Assembly: GCA_038043025.1 (NCBI GenBank)
Contig: JBBTCW010000028.1
Span: 1-12,547 of the forward strand
Source of the DNA: O2-02-FULL-42-9 sp038043025
GTDB taxonomy: Bacteria; Pseudomonadota; Gammaproteobacteria; UBA12402
Reading direction: 5' to 3'
DNA: 12,547 bases
In this document: positions 6,600-12,547 of the stretch, piece after piece
How positions within the stretch are numbered: the stretch's first letter is position 1
How the letters are laid out: the number at the start of each line of letters is the position of its first letter
Notes under the pieces: generated by a model
Told to the model about the DNA's origin: nothing
What the model saw: only the letters and a program-made list of their open reading frames with translations
Databases searched by the model: none
Made by a program: the position numbers and the translations under genes

Positions 6600-7441
6600 A
6601 CGTTGCCATTATTCAACAACGACTGAATACCTACCAATGTAAAACGCCACTGGATGAAGAAAACGCCATCAAAGAAATCACACAAGAAGTTGCGCTCATG
6701 GCGCTTGCGAGAGCCAATTTCTTTCGTGTCGCTGCTTTTCATGGTGGGACGGCATTACGTATTCTCTATGGATTACAGCGATTTTCTGAGGATTTAGACT
6801 TTGCACTACAGCAACCGAATGAACATTTCAAATGGAGTCAATATTTTGACACCATTGATAATGAACTCAAAAACTACGGTTATCAAGCGGAATTTCAAGA
6901 TCGCTCCAACGCAGATCAAAACATTAAAAAAGCATTTTTAAAAGACAATTCGATTGGAAAAGTATTAATCCTTCATTATCCCAACGCTTTTCATCATATG
7001 AAAAAAATTCGCATTAAATTGGAAATTGACATCAATCCCCCCAGTGGCGCGCAATCTGAATTACGTTATCTCGATTATCCATTGCCGTTTAGTGTGCGCG
7101 CACAAACATTACCATCATCATTTTCCGGAAAAATTCATGCATTACTCTGTCGAAACTATATGAAAGGACGTGATTGGTATGATTTTATCTGGTATGTGGC
7201 CATGAAAACCGACATTAATTACCCGCTGCTTAGTTCTGCGCTATACCAAACGGGTTCTTGGGCAAGACAATCACTTGAGATTAACAAACCATGGATATTA
7301 TCTGCATTAGAACAGAAAATACTCGCCATCGATTGGCAACAGGCCGTACAAGATGTTAGTCGGTTTTTGAAACCAAACGAACAAAAATCACTGGAACTGT
7401 GGCATCAAGATTTTTTTATGTCGTTACTGCAAAAGCTATGA
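6596..7441 (+). CDS. abiEii: AbiEii/AbiGii-family nucleotidyltransferase toxin
   Basis: The 281-residue protein belongs to the DNA polymerase beta-like nucleotidyltransferase toxins of type IV toxin-antitoxin and abortive-infection systems. Motif I is HGGTALR (49-55), followed by RFSEDLDFA with Asp66 and Asp68 as metal ligands. A likely third acidic site is KLEIDINP (141-148). The family lysine lies in SGKIHALLCR (Lys179), and GRDWYDF (191-197) gives the fourth conserved motif. All key residues are present, so the enzyme is probably active. Homologues modify nucleic acid or tRNA ends to arrest growth; the target here cannot be read from sequence. Its ATG overlaps the antitoxin stop, with AAGGA before it. 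Its own stop overlaps that of the convergent dedA. Confidence 0.92.
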   Translation: MNVAIIQQRLNTYQCKTPLDEENAIKEITQEVALMALARANFFRVAAFHGGTALRILYGLQRFSEDLDFALQQPNEHFKWSQYFDTIDNELKNYGYQAEFQDRSNADQNIKKAFLKDNSIGKVLILHYPNAFHHMKKIRIKLEIDINPPSGAQSELRYLDYPLPFSVRAQTLPSSFSGKIHALLCRNYMKGRDWYDFIWYVAMKTDINYPLLSSALYQTGSWARQSLEINKPWILSALEQKILAIDWQQAVQDVSRFLKPNEQKSLELWHQDFFMSLLQKL

Positions 7442-8074
7442 TGATAATCGCCGCCGCGCATATTCCACGAACGGCGGCAGAACGGATAATACAATAATAG
7501 CCAAAACCACCCAGGTAAAATGATTCTTTACCATCGGAATATTGCCAAACCAGTAGCTCACGCCCAGCAACAAAGCAACCCACAGCAACGCCCCCACAAA
7601 ATTGTACACCATGAATTTAACATGATTCATGTCACCCATGCCCGCCACAAATGGCGCGAACGTGCGAATGATCGGCATAAAGCGCGCGATAACAATGGTC
7701 TTGGCACCATATTTTTCATAGAAGCGATGCGTCTTTGATAAATAAGATTGTTTAAAAAATAAAGAATCTTCGTTGGTAAATAGCAAATGACCCAATTTAT
7801 TACCTATCCAATAATTCGTGACATTACCCAAAAACGCCGCCACAACGAGCAAAATCAACAACCAATAAATATTCAACACGCCAACCGCTGCCATCGCACC
7901 CGCTGCAAATAGCAATGAGTCACCCGGCATAATTGCCGTCACCACCAATCCGGTTTCACAAAAAATAATAGCGAACAATAACGCATATATCCATGCCCCG
8001 TAATGCTGCACAAAAATGATGAGGTTATCATTTAAGTGAAAAATGAACTGAATCGAGTCCTGTAAATAATGCAT
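7436..8074 (-). CDS. dedA: DedA-family inner-membrane protein
   Basis: DedA (SNARE-associated/VTT) proteins are inner-membrane proteins implicated in lipid carrier or phospholipid movement, membrane potential and envelope stress resistance. The 212-residue product follows E. coli DedA closely: FCETGLVVTAIMPGDSLLF (38-56), the SYLSKTHRFYEKYG segment, and ARFMPIIRTFAPFVAGMG (130-147). The conserved acidic residues Glu40 and Asp52 and arginines Arg131 and Arg137 are present. Hydrophobic stretches at about 26-47, 52-82, 155-177 and 186-203 fit membrane or re-entrant helices. One unusual point is LGNVTNYWIG (82-91), where E. coli DedA has Asp and this has Asn84. The start is ATG with CAGGG about 8-10 nt upstream. 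It has a probable promoter of its own and overlaps abiEii by 6 nt at the stops. Confidence 0.96.
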   Translation of the reverse strand: MHYLQDSIQFIFHLNDNLIIFVQHYGAWIYALLFAIIFCETGLVVTAIMPGDSLLFAAGAMAAVGVLNIYWLLILLVVAAFLGNVTNYWIGNKLGHLLFTNEDSLFFKQSYLSKTHRFYEKYGAKTIVIARFMPIIRTFAPFVAGMGDMNHVKFMVYNFVGALLWVALLLGVSYWFGNIPMVKNHFTWVVLAIIVLSVLPPFVEYARRRLSS

Positions 8075-8091
8075 GGTCTTGTGCCCTGTAA

Positions 8092-8113
8092 AAAGCGTAT
8101 GATAACACGCTTT
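8092..8113 (-). terminator. Inverted repeat: weak terminator of the ATPase gene or operator on the dedA -10 box
   Basis: AAAGCGT (8092-8098) and ACGCTTT (8107-8113) form a 7-bp stem with an 8-nt loop. Read on the minus strand the stem ends in a run of five T, like a weak intrinsic terminator for the upstream ATPase gene. The loop contains the -10 box of the proposed dedA promoter, so an operator role is equally possible. Stem GC content is low. Confidence 0.4.
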
Positions 8114-8126
8114 GCCTATCTTACAA
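8099..8126 (-). promoter_or_regulatory. Probable dedA promoter
   Basis: On the minus strand TTGTAA (8126-8121), a 16-nt spacer and TATCAT (8104-8099, five of six bases of the consensus) predict a start near 8092 and a leader of about 18 nt before the dedA ATG. Confidence 0.5.
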
Positions 8127-8137
8127 ATGCAGTTTTA

Positions 8138-8155
8138 AGGAACGTGCACGTTCCT
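8138..8155. repeat. 18-bp perfect palindrome overlapping the ATPase stop codon
   Basis: AGGAACGTGCACGTTCCT is self-complementary over 18 bases and overlaps two bases of the TAG stop (8156-8154) of the minus-strand ATPase gene. No T-run follows, so it is not a clear terminator. It could be a dyad binding site or the end of an inserted element. Confidence 0.6.
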
Positions 8156-9464
8156 AACCTTCTTCCAATAAAAACGTTTCCAGCGTCATGCCGCGGATCT
8201 TTGCTGTTTCAAAGCTGTTCTGATTGATCACAATTAACTGCTGGTTAGGTAATTGTTTGGCAAACCATCCAAAATCAATCGCAAAAACAGAACCGCGTTT
8301 AACTTCAATTAGCTCTGTTGGTGAAACGACAAAATCGATTTCATGCTGTTTGGTTTGCCAAAAAGCCAGTGGTGCTAAAATTTCTTTTCCACTGATCGCT
8401 GCACGTCGTAACAATTCTTGTGCAACTAACCATTCATACCAAATCCCTTGCTCCATTTCAGACAATGACAAAAAATCATTGGGCGCTCTCATATTACTTG
8501 CATGATACGCGACTGCGGCTAATAAATTTGTAAAATGATATTTGCAGGGTTTTCGTAAAACACGTAAATTTCGATTAAAATCCCACGGATAGGCTGGCAC
8601 GATACAACCTAGATCATTGAGTACCTCAATATACCCAGCTGCAACACTGTTATTAGCAAGCCCTGCTTCTCTGGCTAATTTTGCTTGACCAACTGATGTG
8701 ACACCAAAACGAAAAATCGTATCAAAAATATTTAATAACGATGTTCTGTTACGCCCAGACAATGCGATTTCTCCTTCAATCCAATCGCGCACTAATGCAA
8801 TCACAAATTCTGGTATCATTCCGTTAGTCGCCAATTCGGTGCAGGCAATGGGAGAACCACCCGATAAGAGATACGCAATTAATGTGTTATCGCCCAAAAC
8901 GGGGTAGCATTGTCGGTGAAATTCTTTATAAGCAATCGGTGTAAAAAGATAAGTGGTTCTATCCAAACGGCCTTTTCTACCAGGTAATCTTTCACCACCA
9001 CGCCTCAAATCTGTTGCTTTTGAACCTGTTGTGATCACAAGAATATTCTCTAGCTTCCCTTGATCTGCCATGCGTTTTAAGGCCATTTCCCATTTTGGAA
9101 TCGCTGTAATTTCATCGATAAAAATACGGCGTAGAGTCGCTTTTTTTGAAAAAGCAGTAATGAGTGTGTCTATCTCTTTTTCCAATCGATCGGCATCTAA
9201 GAGATTTTCTCCATTGAGATAATAAGCCGTCCCTGCCCCAAATTTTTCAATAGTATGGCGTAGTTCGCGCTCTAACCAAGTGCTTTTTCCGTATTGCCGT
9301 GCGCCACGAATCAAAAGAATACCTGGCTTCGTTGGCAGTGTTTTGAGGCCAAAATCGATCTCAAAAATATAGGGAGCTCTCTTGAGGCTATCCAAGTGGG
9401 GGAACAACCCTGCTTGATCAATTTCCCCGGCAGATAACGCTCGGTTAATGTTAGCTAACTCCAT
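8154..9464 (-). CDS. AAA_14/DUF4143 ATP-binding protein with PD-(D/E)XK-like C-terminus
   Basis: The 436-residue protein has the common bacterial and archaeal AAA_14 plus DUF4143 arrangement. Walker A is GARQYGKST (54-62) and Walker B is RRIFIDE (112-118). A TTGSKATDL sensor-like segment (145-153) and a GRKGR basic stretch follow. A winged-helix-like region (about 253-290, with SVGQAKLAREAGLANNSVA) precedes the C-terminal DUF4143 part. There, Glu350, HEIDFVV (Asp377) and LIEVKRG (Glu387, Lys389) look like a PD-(D/E)XK nuclease site. The function of this family is largely unknown; links to DNA processing or toxin-like modules are proposed. The ATG has AGGGA 6 nt upstream. It is transcribed away from the kinase gene, from a promoter buried in a large inverted repeat. 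No frame damage is visible. Confidence 0.9.
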   Translation of the reverse strand: MELANINRALSAGEIDQAGLFPHLDSLKRAPYIFEIDFGLKTLPTKPGILLIRGARQYGKSTWLERELRHTIEKFGAGTAYYLNGENLLDADRLEKEIDTLITAFSKKATLRRIFIDEITAIPKWEMALKRMADQGKLENILVITTGSKATDLRRGGERLPGRKGRLDRTTYLFTPIAYKEFHRQCYPVLGDNTLIAYLLSGGSPIACTELATNGMIPEFVIALVRDWIEGEIALSGRNRTSLLNIFDTIFRFGVTSVGQAKLAREAGLANNSVAAGYIEVLNDLGCIVPAYPWDFNRNLRVLRKPCKYHFTNLLAAVAYHASNMRAPNDFLSLSEMEQGIWYEWLVAQELLRRAAISGKEILAPLAFWQTKQHEIDFVVSPTELIEVKRGSVFAIDFGWFAKQLPNQQLIVINQNSFETAKIRGMTLETFLLEEG

Positions 9465-9487
9465 GATGATTCCCTAAAAATATTATT

Positions 9488-9528
9488 TAACGTTACGAAC
9501 GTTAGTATAGCTAACGTTCGTAACGTTA
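9488..9528. repeat. Perfect inverted repeat with 18-bp arms carrying four AACGTT boxes
   Basis: The left arm TAACGTTACGAACGTTAG (9488-9505) is exactly complementary to the right arm (9511-9528) across a 5-nt centre. The palindromic hexamer AACGTT occurs at 9489, 9498, 9513 and 9522, giving symmetrical spacing of 9, 15 and 9 bp. It lies 23 nt upstream of the ATPase ATG and encloses the promoter core, so it looks like a multi-site operator. A related short palindrome, GTTAGCTAAC, lies inside the gene start at 9450-9459. Confidence 0.85.
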
Positions 9529-9532
9529 GCAA
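9504..9532 (-). promoter_or_regulatory. Probable promoter of the ATPase gene inside the inverted repeat
   Basis: On the minus strand TTGCTA (9532-9527), a 17-nt spacer and TATACT (9509-9504) form a good sigma70-type promoter with a start near 9497. The -10 box covers the 5-nt centre of the inverted repeat and the spacer holds two AACGTT boxes, so a bound repressor would cover the whole core promoter. Confidence 0.6.
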
Positions 9533-9590
9533 GTGGTTGTTTGTGAATAAAAAAGAGAGCGCGTATTATCTGTTTCCTTCCTAGCAAATT

Positions 9591-9618
9591 TTGTGAGATT
9601 ATACCCTTAGATTATACC
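9591..9618 (+). promoter_or_regulatory. Weak candidate promoter for the kinase gene
   Basis: TTGTGA (9591-9596), a 16-nt spacer and TATACC (9613-9618, in the second tandem repeat unit) each match the consensus at four of six positions. Every repeat unit offers the same -10-like word, but only this one has a fitting -35. This is the best rightward candidate I can find and is not convincing. Confidence 0.25.
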
Positions 9619-9662
9619 CTTAGATTATACCCTTAGATTATACCCTTAGATTATACCCTTAG
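9598..9662. repeat. Five perfect tandem copies of a 13-bp unit
   Basis: ATTATACCCTTAG is repeated five times without a mismatch (9598, 9611, 9624, 9637, 9650). On the minus strand each unit reads CTAAGGGTATAAT and so contains a perfect TATAAT pointing toward the ATPase gene. Perfect identity between units implies recent expansion or strong homogenisation, and the copy number may vary between strains. There are no spacers, so it is not a CRISPR array. Confidence 0.95.
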
Positions 9663-9669
9663 GGTCTGG

Positions 9670-9721
9670 TTTTAAATTGAGAAATCTCCACCGCAAGCGG
9701 CGGAGATTTCTCAATTTAAAA
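9670..9721. repeat. 52-bp near-perfect hairpin abutting the kinase ribosome binding site
   Basis: TTTTAAATTGAGAAATCTCC (9670-9689) pairs exactly with 9702-9721. After one A/C mismatch, CCGC (9691-9694) pairs with GCGG (9697-9700) around AA. The stem is therefore about 24 paired bases with a single mismatch. The last bases of the right arm run into the AAAAGGG ribosome site of the kinase gene (9718-9724), 10 nt before its ATG. There is no downstream T-run on either strand, so it is not a standard terminator. It could be a translation-control or mRNA-stability element, a dyad binding site or a miniature inserted element. Confidence 0.9.
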
Positions 9722-9731
9722 GGGCGGCATC

Positions 9732-12386
9732 ATGCCAAAATGTTTTACAATTTGTTTTTCTTCTCCTGATGCTTTTAACGACCCTCGAGCAGCCGCAGCG
9801 GCAACACTTCTTTTTGAGAAAACAACGCAAAAAGTCTATTTAAAAAATACTTTTTATCAAGTGCCAGATTCCGGTGATCAGGTTCAATTTACACAGACCT
9901 TGTTGAGAAAAGCGAGTGCTACGCCAGTCTGTTTCTTGGTTGTTGGTGATAAAGTATATGGTGAGGGTAGTTTTGGTCAGGTTGTTTCTGTGCCATTTTA
10001 TTTTTATTTGACAGGAAAACTGCAATTACAACGCTCAAATTATGTCGTCAAAATACAGCGGGCGTATCCAGAGACTCATGAAGAGGCTCGATCATTTAAT
10101 AGACGATATGGGGTTTATTTATCAATGGAGGATGACGGACGCCATTACATGGTGATGAATGATTTGGGTAAGTCGCTCAAGGATTGTCATACAGCAACCC
10201 GTGCTTTCGAAGAGCGTGCTGCAATTTCGCTTGCGTTGGCGAATGAACTTCAACGCATTCATCAAACCGGTAAAATTCATCGTGATCTTAAGCCACAAAA
10301 TATTCTTTATCACAAAGAGCGCAATATGGTTTTTATCATTGATGATGGATTAGCAATTTCATTAGAAGAACTAAATCGCAGCCCGGGTAGAAGAGGGGTG
10401 GGCACGCCGACCTATAATGCGCCTGAGTTATTTTCTCGTTCTGCTGTGGTTACTTTTGCTTCTGATATTTATTCACTTGCGGGTGTTTTTGCTGATGTTT
10501 GGGGCGCAAAGAGCTCATTGCATTACAAAAGCCCATATTATCGGGCTCATGATCGCGCTTCTTGGGAAAGAATGGCGAAAAAGCAATTTAGCTTAAGTGG
10601 CTATTTAACGAATTTTCCTTGGTCAGAGGAGTCCCCTTATCTTCGTGCGTTTGATTTGCCTAAAGCATTAATCTATCTGATTAATGCCATGCAAGATCCC
10701 GCGCCTGAAAAAAGGGTTTCGCTTGAATTTATTTTTCGGTTTTTTGCTTTGATACCGCAACTAAAGCATGCCTATGAGGAATTTGATGCTCCTTTTCGAG
10801 AAGCGATGAAAGGATTGGTGGCGTTAATGCGGCCAGTTGCGACACCGGAATTTATTGTGTTGTTAGAGCAGGAGAGTGGGAGCTTTACTAAAATTGGCCT
10901 GGTTAAAGCGCGGTTAAATCAAGGCGCCACTATTTTTAAAAGAGAAAGCGATTCGTTTTGGCAGGTTTTCTCGTTTCTTTTAAAAAGTTTTTTTGAATCA
11001 TTTGAGCTGACTAATCATTATGATCGCACCGCGCACTCATTTACTGATGCGCCGCTTGATTTGACTTATGACGTAGAAAAATTGCAAAAGTTGGAAGAAA
11101 AAATTCAAGAATTTCTCTTGCTGTTTGAACAGATGAAAGCATTACGTTCGCAACTTCCTGCTGTGTTTTTGAAAGAGACTCAGTTTGAACATTTATGTGT
11201 AGAGTTTTTAAGGCAGCACTGGATGAGTGCCGCCTCATTTTCTGCTGATATTTTAGCAATCGGCAATCAAAGAGTCAGATTTTATTCTGATTTTCGAGAG
11301 GAAGTGAGAAGAGTGATTGGCTTTATTGCGGCTATTTTTCGAAGCGAGATTTTTCTGCTGCAGGAGAGTCAAACCGTGCAAGAAATGCTGGAGATAGTTG
11401 GAACAAGACTTCAGCAGCATTATGCTCATTCTCGAAGAGCACAGCTATTTTTAACTTTGTTGCCTATTCTGCGCGGATTATTGGCGCAATATCAAGAAGC
11501 AGACAGACAACTCTGGCATGATGTCTCTGCTCAAGAGAGGATAGAGACGGCTCTTCGCAGAACAAAACAGTTTGTTGATCTCATTATCTCTCTACTGCAA
11601 TTCTATGCACAGGAGAAGCCAGGCCGCGCTTTAATAACGATACTTTTACCAGAGATGCAGGATATTTTAAATACGGCTTTTATGACGTCAACTGCTTCTC
11701 AATTTAATCCTGCTCAATTTCAAGAAAATTTAGAGCACTATTGTGCGGATTATTCGCGGTTTTGCGCACTCTTTCAGCAAAGCATTGGCAATATTCAATT
11801 TGTTTTAAGCTGCTTTCAACCGCTTGATGTCCTGCCACTGTTATCAACCATTACTCATCAGACGTTATGGCCACTTCAAAAATTAGAGGGAATTAAAAAT
11901 TTTCTTCATCATCACGAGCTGTATCTGCATCACGATGAGCGATATGAGCACTTTAGGTCGTTTACGCAAACAGTGAGAAATTTTTTTAGTACTTATCGCT
12001 ATTTTTCTTTCAAAGAGTATGATGCAACATCTTCTGAGTGCGATCCTTTTCAGTTAGCGCAATTAAGGCAGTTGAATCGTGAGCTATTAGCGACAGTGGA
12101 GTTTTGCAAACTTACCGCTGAGAATCTTCATCGAGTAAAAGCGCGTATTGATCAGGAGGACTTTCGTTCTCTTCAAAATGCAGGGATTGTGCAGATGCGA
12201 GGGATTGTTGGGCAGGGGGGTTCAATTTTTTTTCAGATGCGTGAGTTACGAAGACTGGCTCAATCTCGTTTAGAACATCCTCTTTCATTCCTTTTTGAGC
12301 ATGGTCTTTTTTCGCCGAAGCGTCCTTCAAGTGTTCACAACTTCTACCAGAAATTAGCGCGTGATCGATTGATTTGTGGGTTCTGA
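9732..12386 (+). CDS. Large eukaryotic-type Ser/Thr protein kinase, candidate secreted effector
   Basis: The 884-residue protein has a Hanks-type kinase domain at about 70-340. Its glycine loop is GEGSFGQVV (77-85), the ATP lysine is Lys107 in YVVK, and the catalytic loop HRDLKPQN lies at 183-190. The metal motif reads Asp-Asp-Gly (204-206) instead of DFG, with the metal-binding Asp kept. GTPTYNAPE (224-232) and SDIYSL (244-249) follow, and Arg328 fits the last subdomain. All catalytic residues are present, so activity is likely. The first 70 residues and residues 345-884 match nothing I recognise. The long tail looks alpha-helical, with a charged, leucine-rich stretch near 445-470 that could form a coiled coil. 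I see no signal peptide or membrane helix. Large kinases with such tails are typical of Dot/Icm effectors in Legionellales, but no secretion signal can be confirmed. The ATG follows AGGG by 7 nt, directly after a large hairpin. Confidence 0.88.
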   Translation: MPKCFTICFSSPDAFNDPRAAAAATLLFEKTTQKVYLKNTFYQVPDSGDQVQFTQTLLRKASATPVCFLVVGDKVYGEGSFGQVVSVPFYFYLTGKLQLQRSNYVVKIQRAYPETHEEARSFNRRYGVYLSMEDDGRHYMVMNDLGKSLKDCHTATRAFEERAAISLALANELQRIHQTGKIHRDLKPQNILYHKERNMVFIIDDGLAISLEELNRSPGRRGVGTPTYNAPELFSRSAVVTFASDIYSLAGVFADVWGAKSSLHYKSPYYRAHDRASWERMAKKQFSLSGYLTNFPWSEESPYLRAFDLPKALIYLINAMQDPAPEKRVSLEFIFRFFALIPQLKHAYEEFDAPFREAMKGLVALMRPVATPEFIVLLEQESGSFTKIGLVKARLNQGATIFKRESDSFWQVFSFLLKSFFESFELTNHYDRTAHSFTDAPLDLTYDVEKLQKLEEKIQEFLLLFEQMKALRSQLPAVFLKETQFEHLCVEFLRQHWMSAASFSADILAIGNQRVRFYSDFREEVRRVIGFIAAIFRSEIFLLQESQTVQEMLEIVGTRLQQHYAHSRRAQLFLTLLPILRGLLAQYQEADRQLWHDVSAQERIETALRRTKQFVDLIISLLQFYAQEKPGRALITILLPEMQDILNTAFMTSTASQFNPAQFQENLEHYCADYSRFCALFQQSIGNIQFVLSCFQPLDVLPLLSTITHQTLWPLQKLEGIKNFLHHHELYLHHDERYEHFRSFTQTVRNFFSTYRYFSFKEYDATSSECDPFQLAQLRQLNRELLATVEFCKLTAENLHRVKARIDQEDFRSLQNAGIVQMRGIVGQGGSIFFQMRELRRLAQSRLEHPLSFLFEHGLFSPKRPSSVHNFYQKLARDRLICGF

Positions 12387-12489
12387 TAATTCTGAGCCCG
12401 ATCTCTCGTTAATTTGTTTGTTTACAAAACCATTAAAATCACAAAACTTTGCAAGGAACTGGACAAAACAAGAAGTCTGCGGCAAAATG

Positions 12490-12547
12490 CTTAGGGTCTG
12501 TCACAGAATAAGTGGTACAGTTAGCGCCCAGATGATAGGCAGATTTG
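12490..12547. mobile_element. Possible insertion-sequence terminus at the window edge (unproven)
   Basis: After the kinase stop, 12387-12489 is AT-rich with no gene or convincing terminator. From 12490 the sequence changes character: CTTAGGGTCTGTCACAG, then AATAAGTGGTAC and a more GC-balanced run to the window end. This style of start resembles the terminal inverted repeat of a transposable element, but no transposase or opposite end is in view and I cannot name a family. The first 11 bases also occur at 9658-9668. Confidence 0.2.

Noticed and set aside
9598..9662. CRISPR array or replication iterons
   Set aside because: The units are contiguous 13-mers with no spacers, no cas genes lie nearby, and there is no replication gene or DnaA-box cluster. 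A plain tandem repeat is the better description.
9591..9670. PmrA-type box upstream of the kinase, as seen for Dot/Icm effectors
   Set aside because: The CTTAG-ATTAT repeats look superficially similar to tandem CTTAAT half-sites, but the bases differ and the period is 13 bp, not the 11 bp expected.
9670..9721. Rho-independent terminator before the kinase gene
   Set aside because: The hairpin is strong, but no T-run follows it on either strand; the arms start with T and end with A, the opposite of a bidirectional terminator.
12387..12489. Terminator or small gene after the kinase
   Set aside because: Only short, AT-rich imperfect pairings are present (around 12412-12430), with no GC stem plus T-run, and no frame with a start and a ribosome site.

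Overview
The window reads as chromosomal DNA of a fairly AT-rich gammaproteobacterium. The proteins encoded by spoT, gmk, hldE, hldD and dedA line up closely, from memory, with their Escherichia coli counterparts, and the hldE/hldD pair implies a Gram-negative cell that makes heptose-containing LPS. A large eukaryotic-type Ser/Thr kinase gene at the right end is the kind of gene seen in host-associated lineages such as Legionella, Coxiella and Berkiella. Placement in or near Legionellales is an inference with modest confidence.

Layout. 1-228 is a patchwork of short inverted and direct repeats just past the end of spoT. 229-5822 (minus strand) is one tightly packed core operon, in transcription order hldE-hldD-gmk-rpoZ-spoT: ADP-heptose synthesis, then GMP kinase, RNA polymerase omega and the (p)ppGpp enzyme SpoT. 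The first four genes overlap or lie within 5 nt of each other, and the 71-nt gap before spoT is the only loose joint. 5874-7441 (plus strand) holds a type IV toxin-antitoxin pair of the AbiE class, with a good sigma70-type promoter and a 23-bp inverted repeat exactly where transcription should start. It meets dedA (7436-8074, minus strand) tail to tail with overlapping stop codons. 8154-9464 (minus strand) is an AAA_14/DUF4143 ATPase with a PD-(D/E)XK-like C-terminus. 9732-12386 (plus strand) is an 884-residue protein with a kinase domain near its N-terminus and about 540 residues of unrecognised, probably helical sequence. The last 160 bases hold no gene I can support and may end in an insertion-sequence terminus.

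The most unusual DNA is the 267-bp divergent region between the ATPase and the kinase (9465-9731). It contains, in order, a perfect 18-bp-arm inverted repeat built from four AACGTT boxes wrapped around an ATPase promoter, five perfect 13-bp tandem repeats each carrying TATAAT on the minus strand, and a 52-bp near-perfect hairpin that abuts the ribosome binding site of the kinase. These three structures stack between two divergent accessory genes and suggest an elaborate switch. That is inference, and each part could be a separate repeat insertion.

The core operon links envelope (heptose) synthesis with growth control (SpoT, omega, Gmk). The AbiE pair is a probable phage-defence or stabilisation module. 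The ATPase and kinase are accessory genes of unknown role here. Both window ends fall in or next to repeat-like sequence, as expected if the window is a contig broken at genomic repeats.
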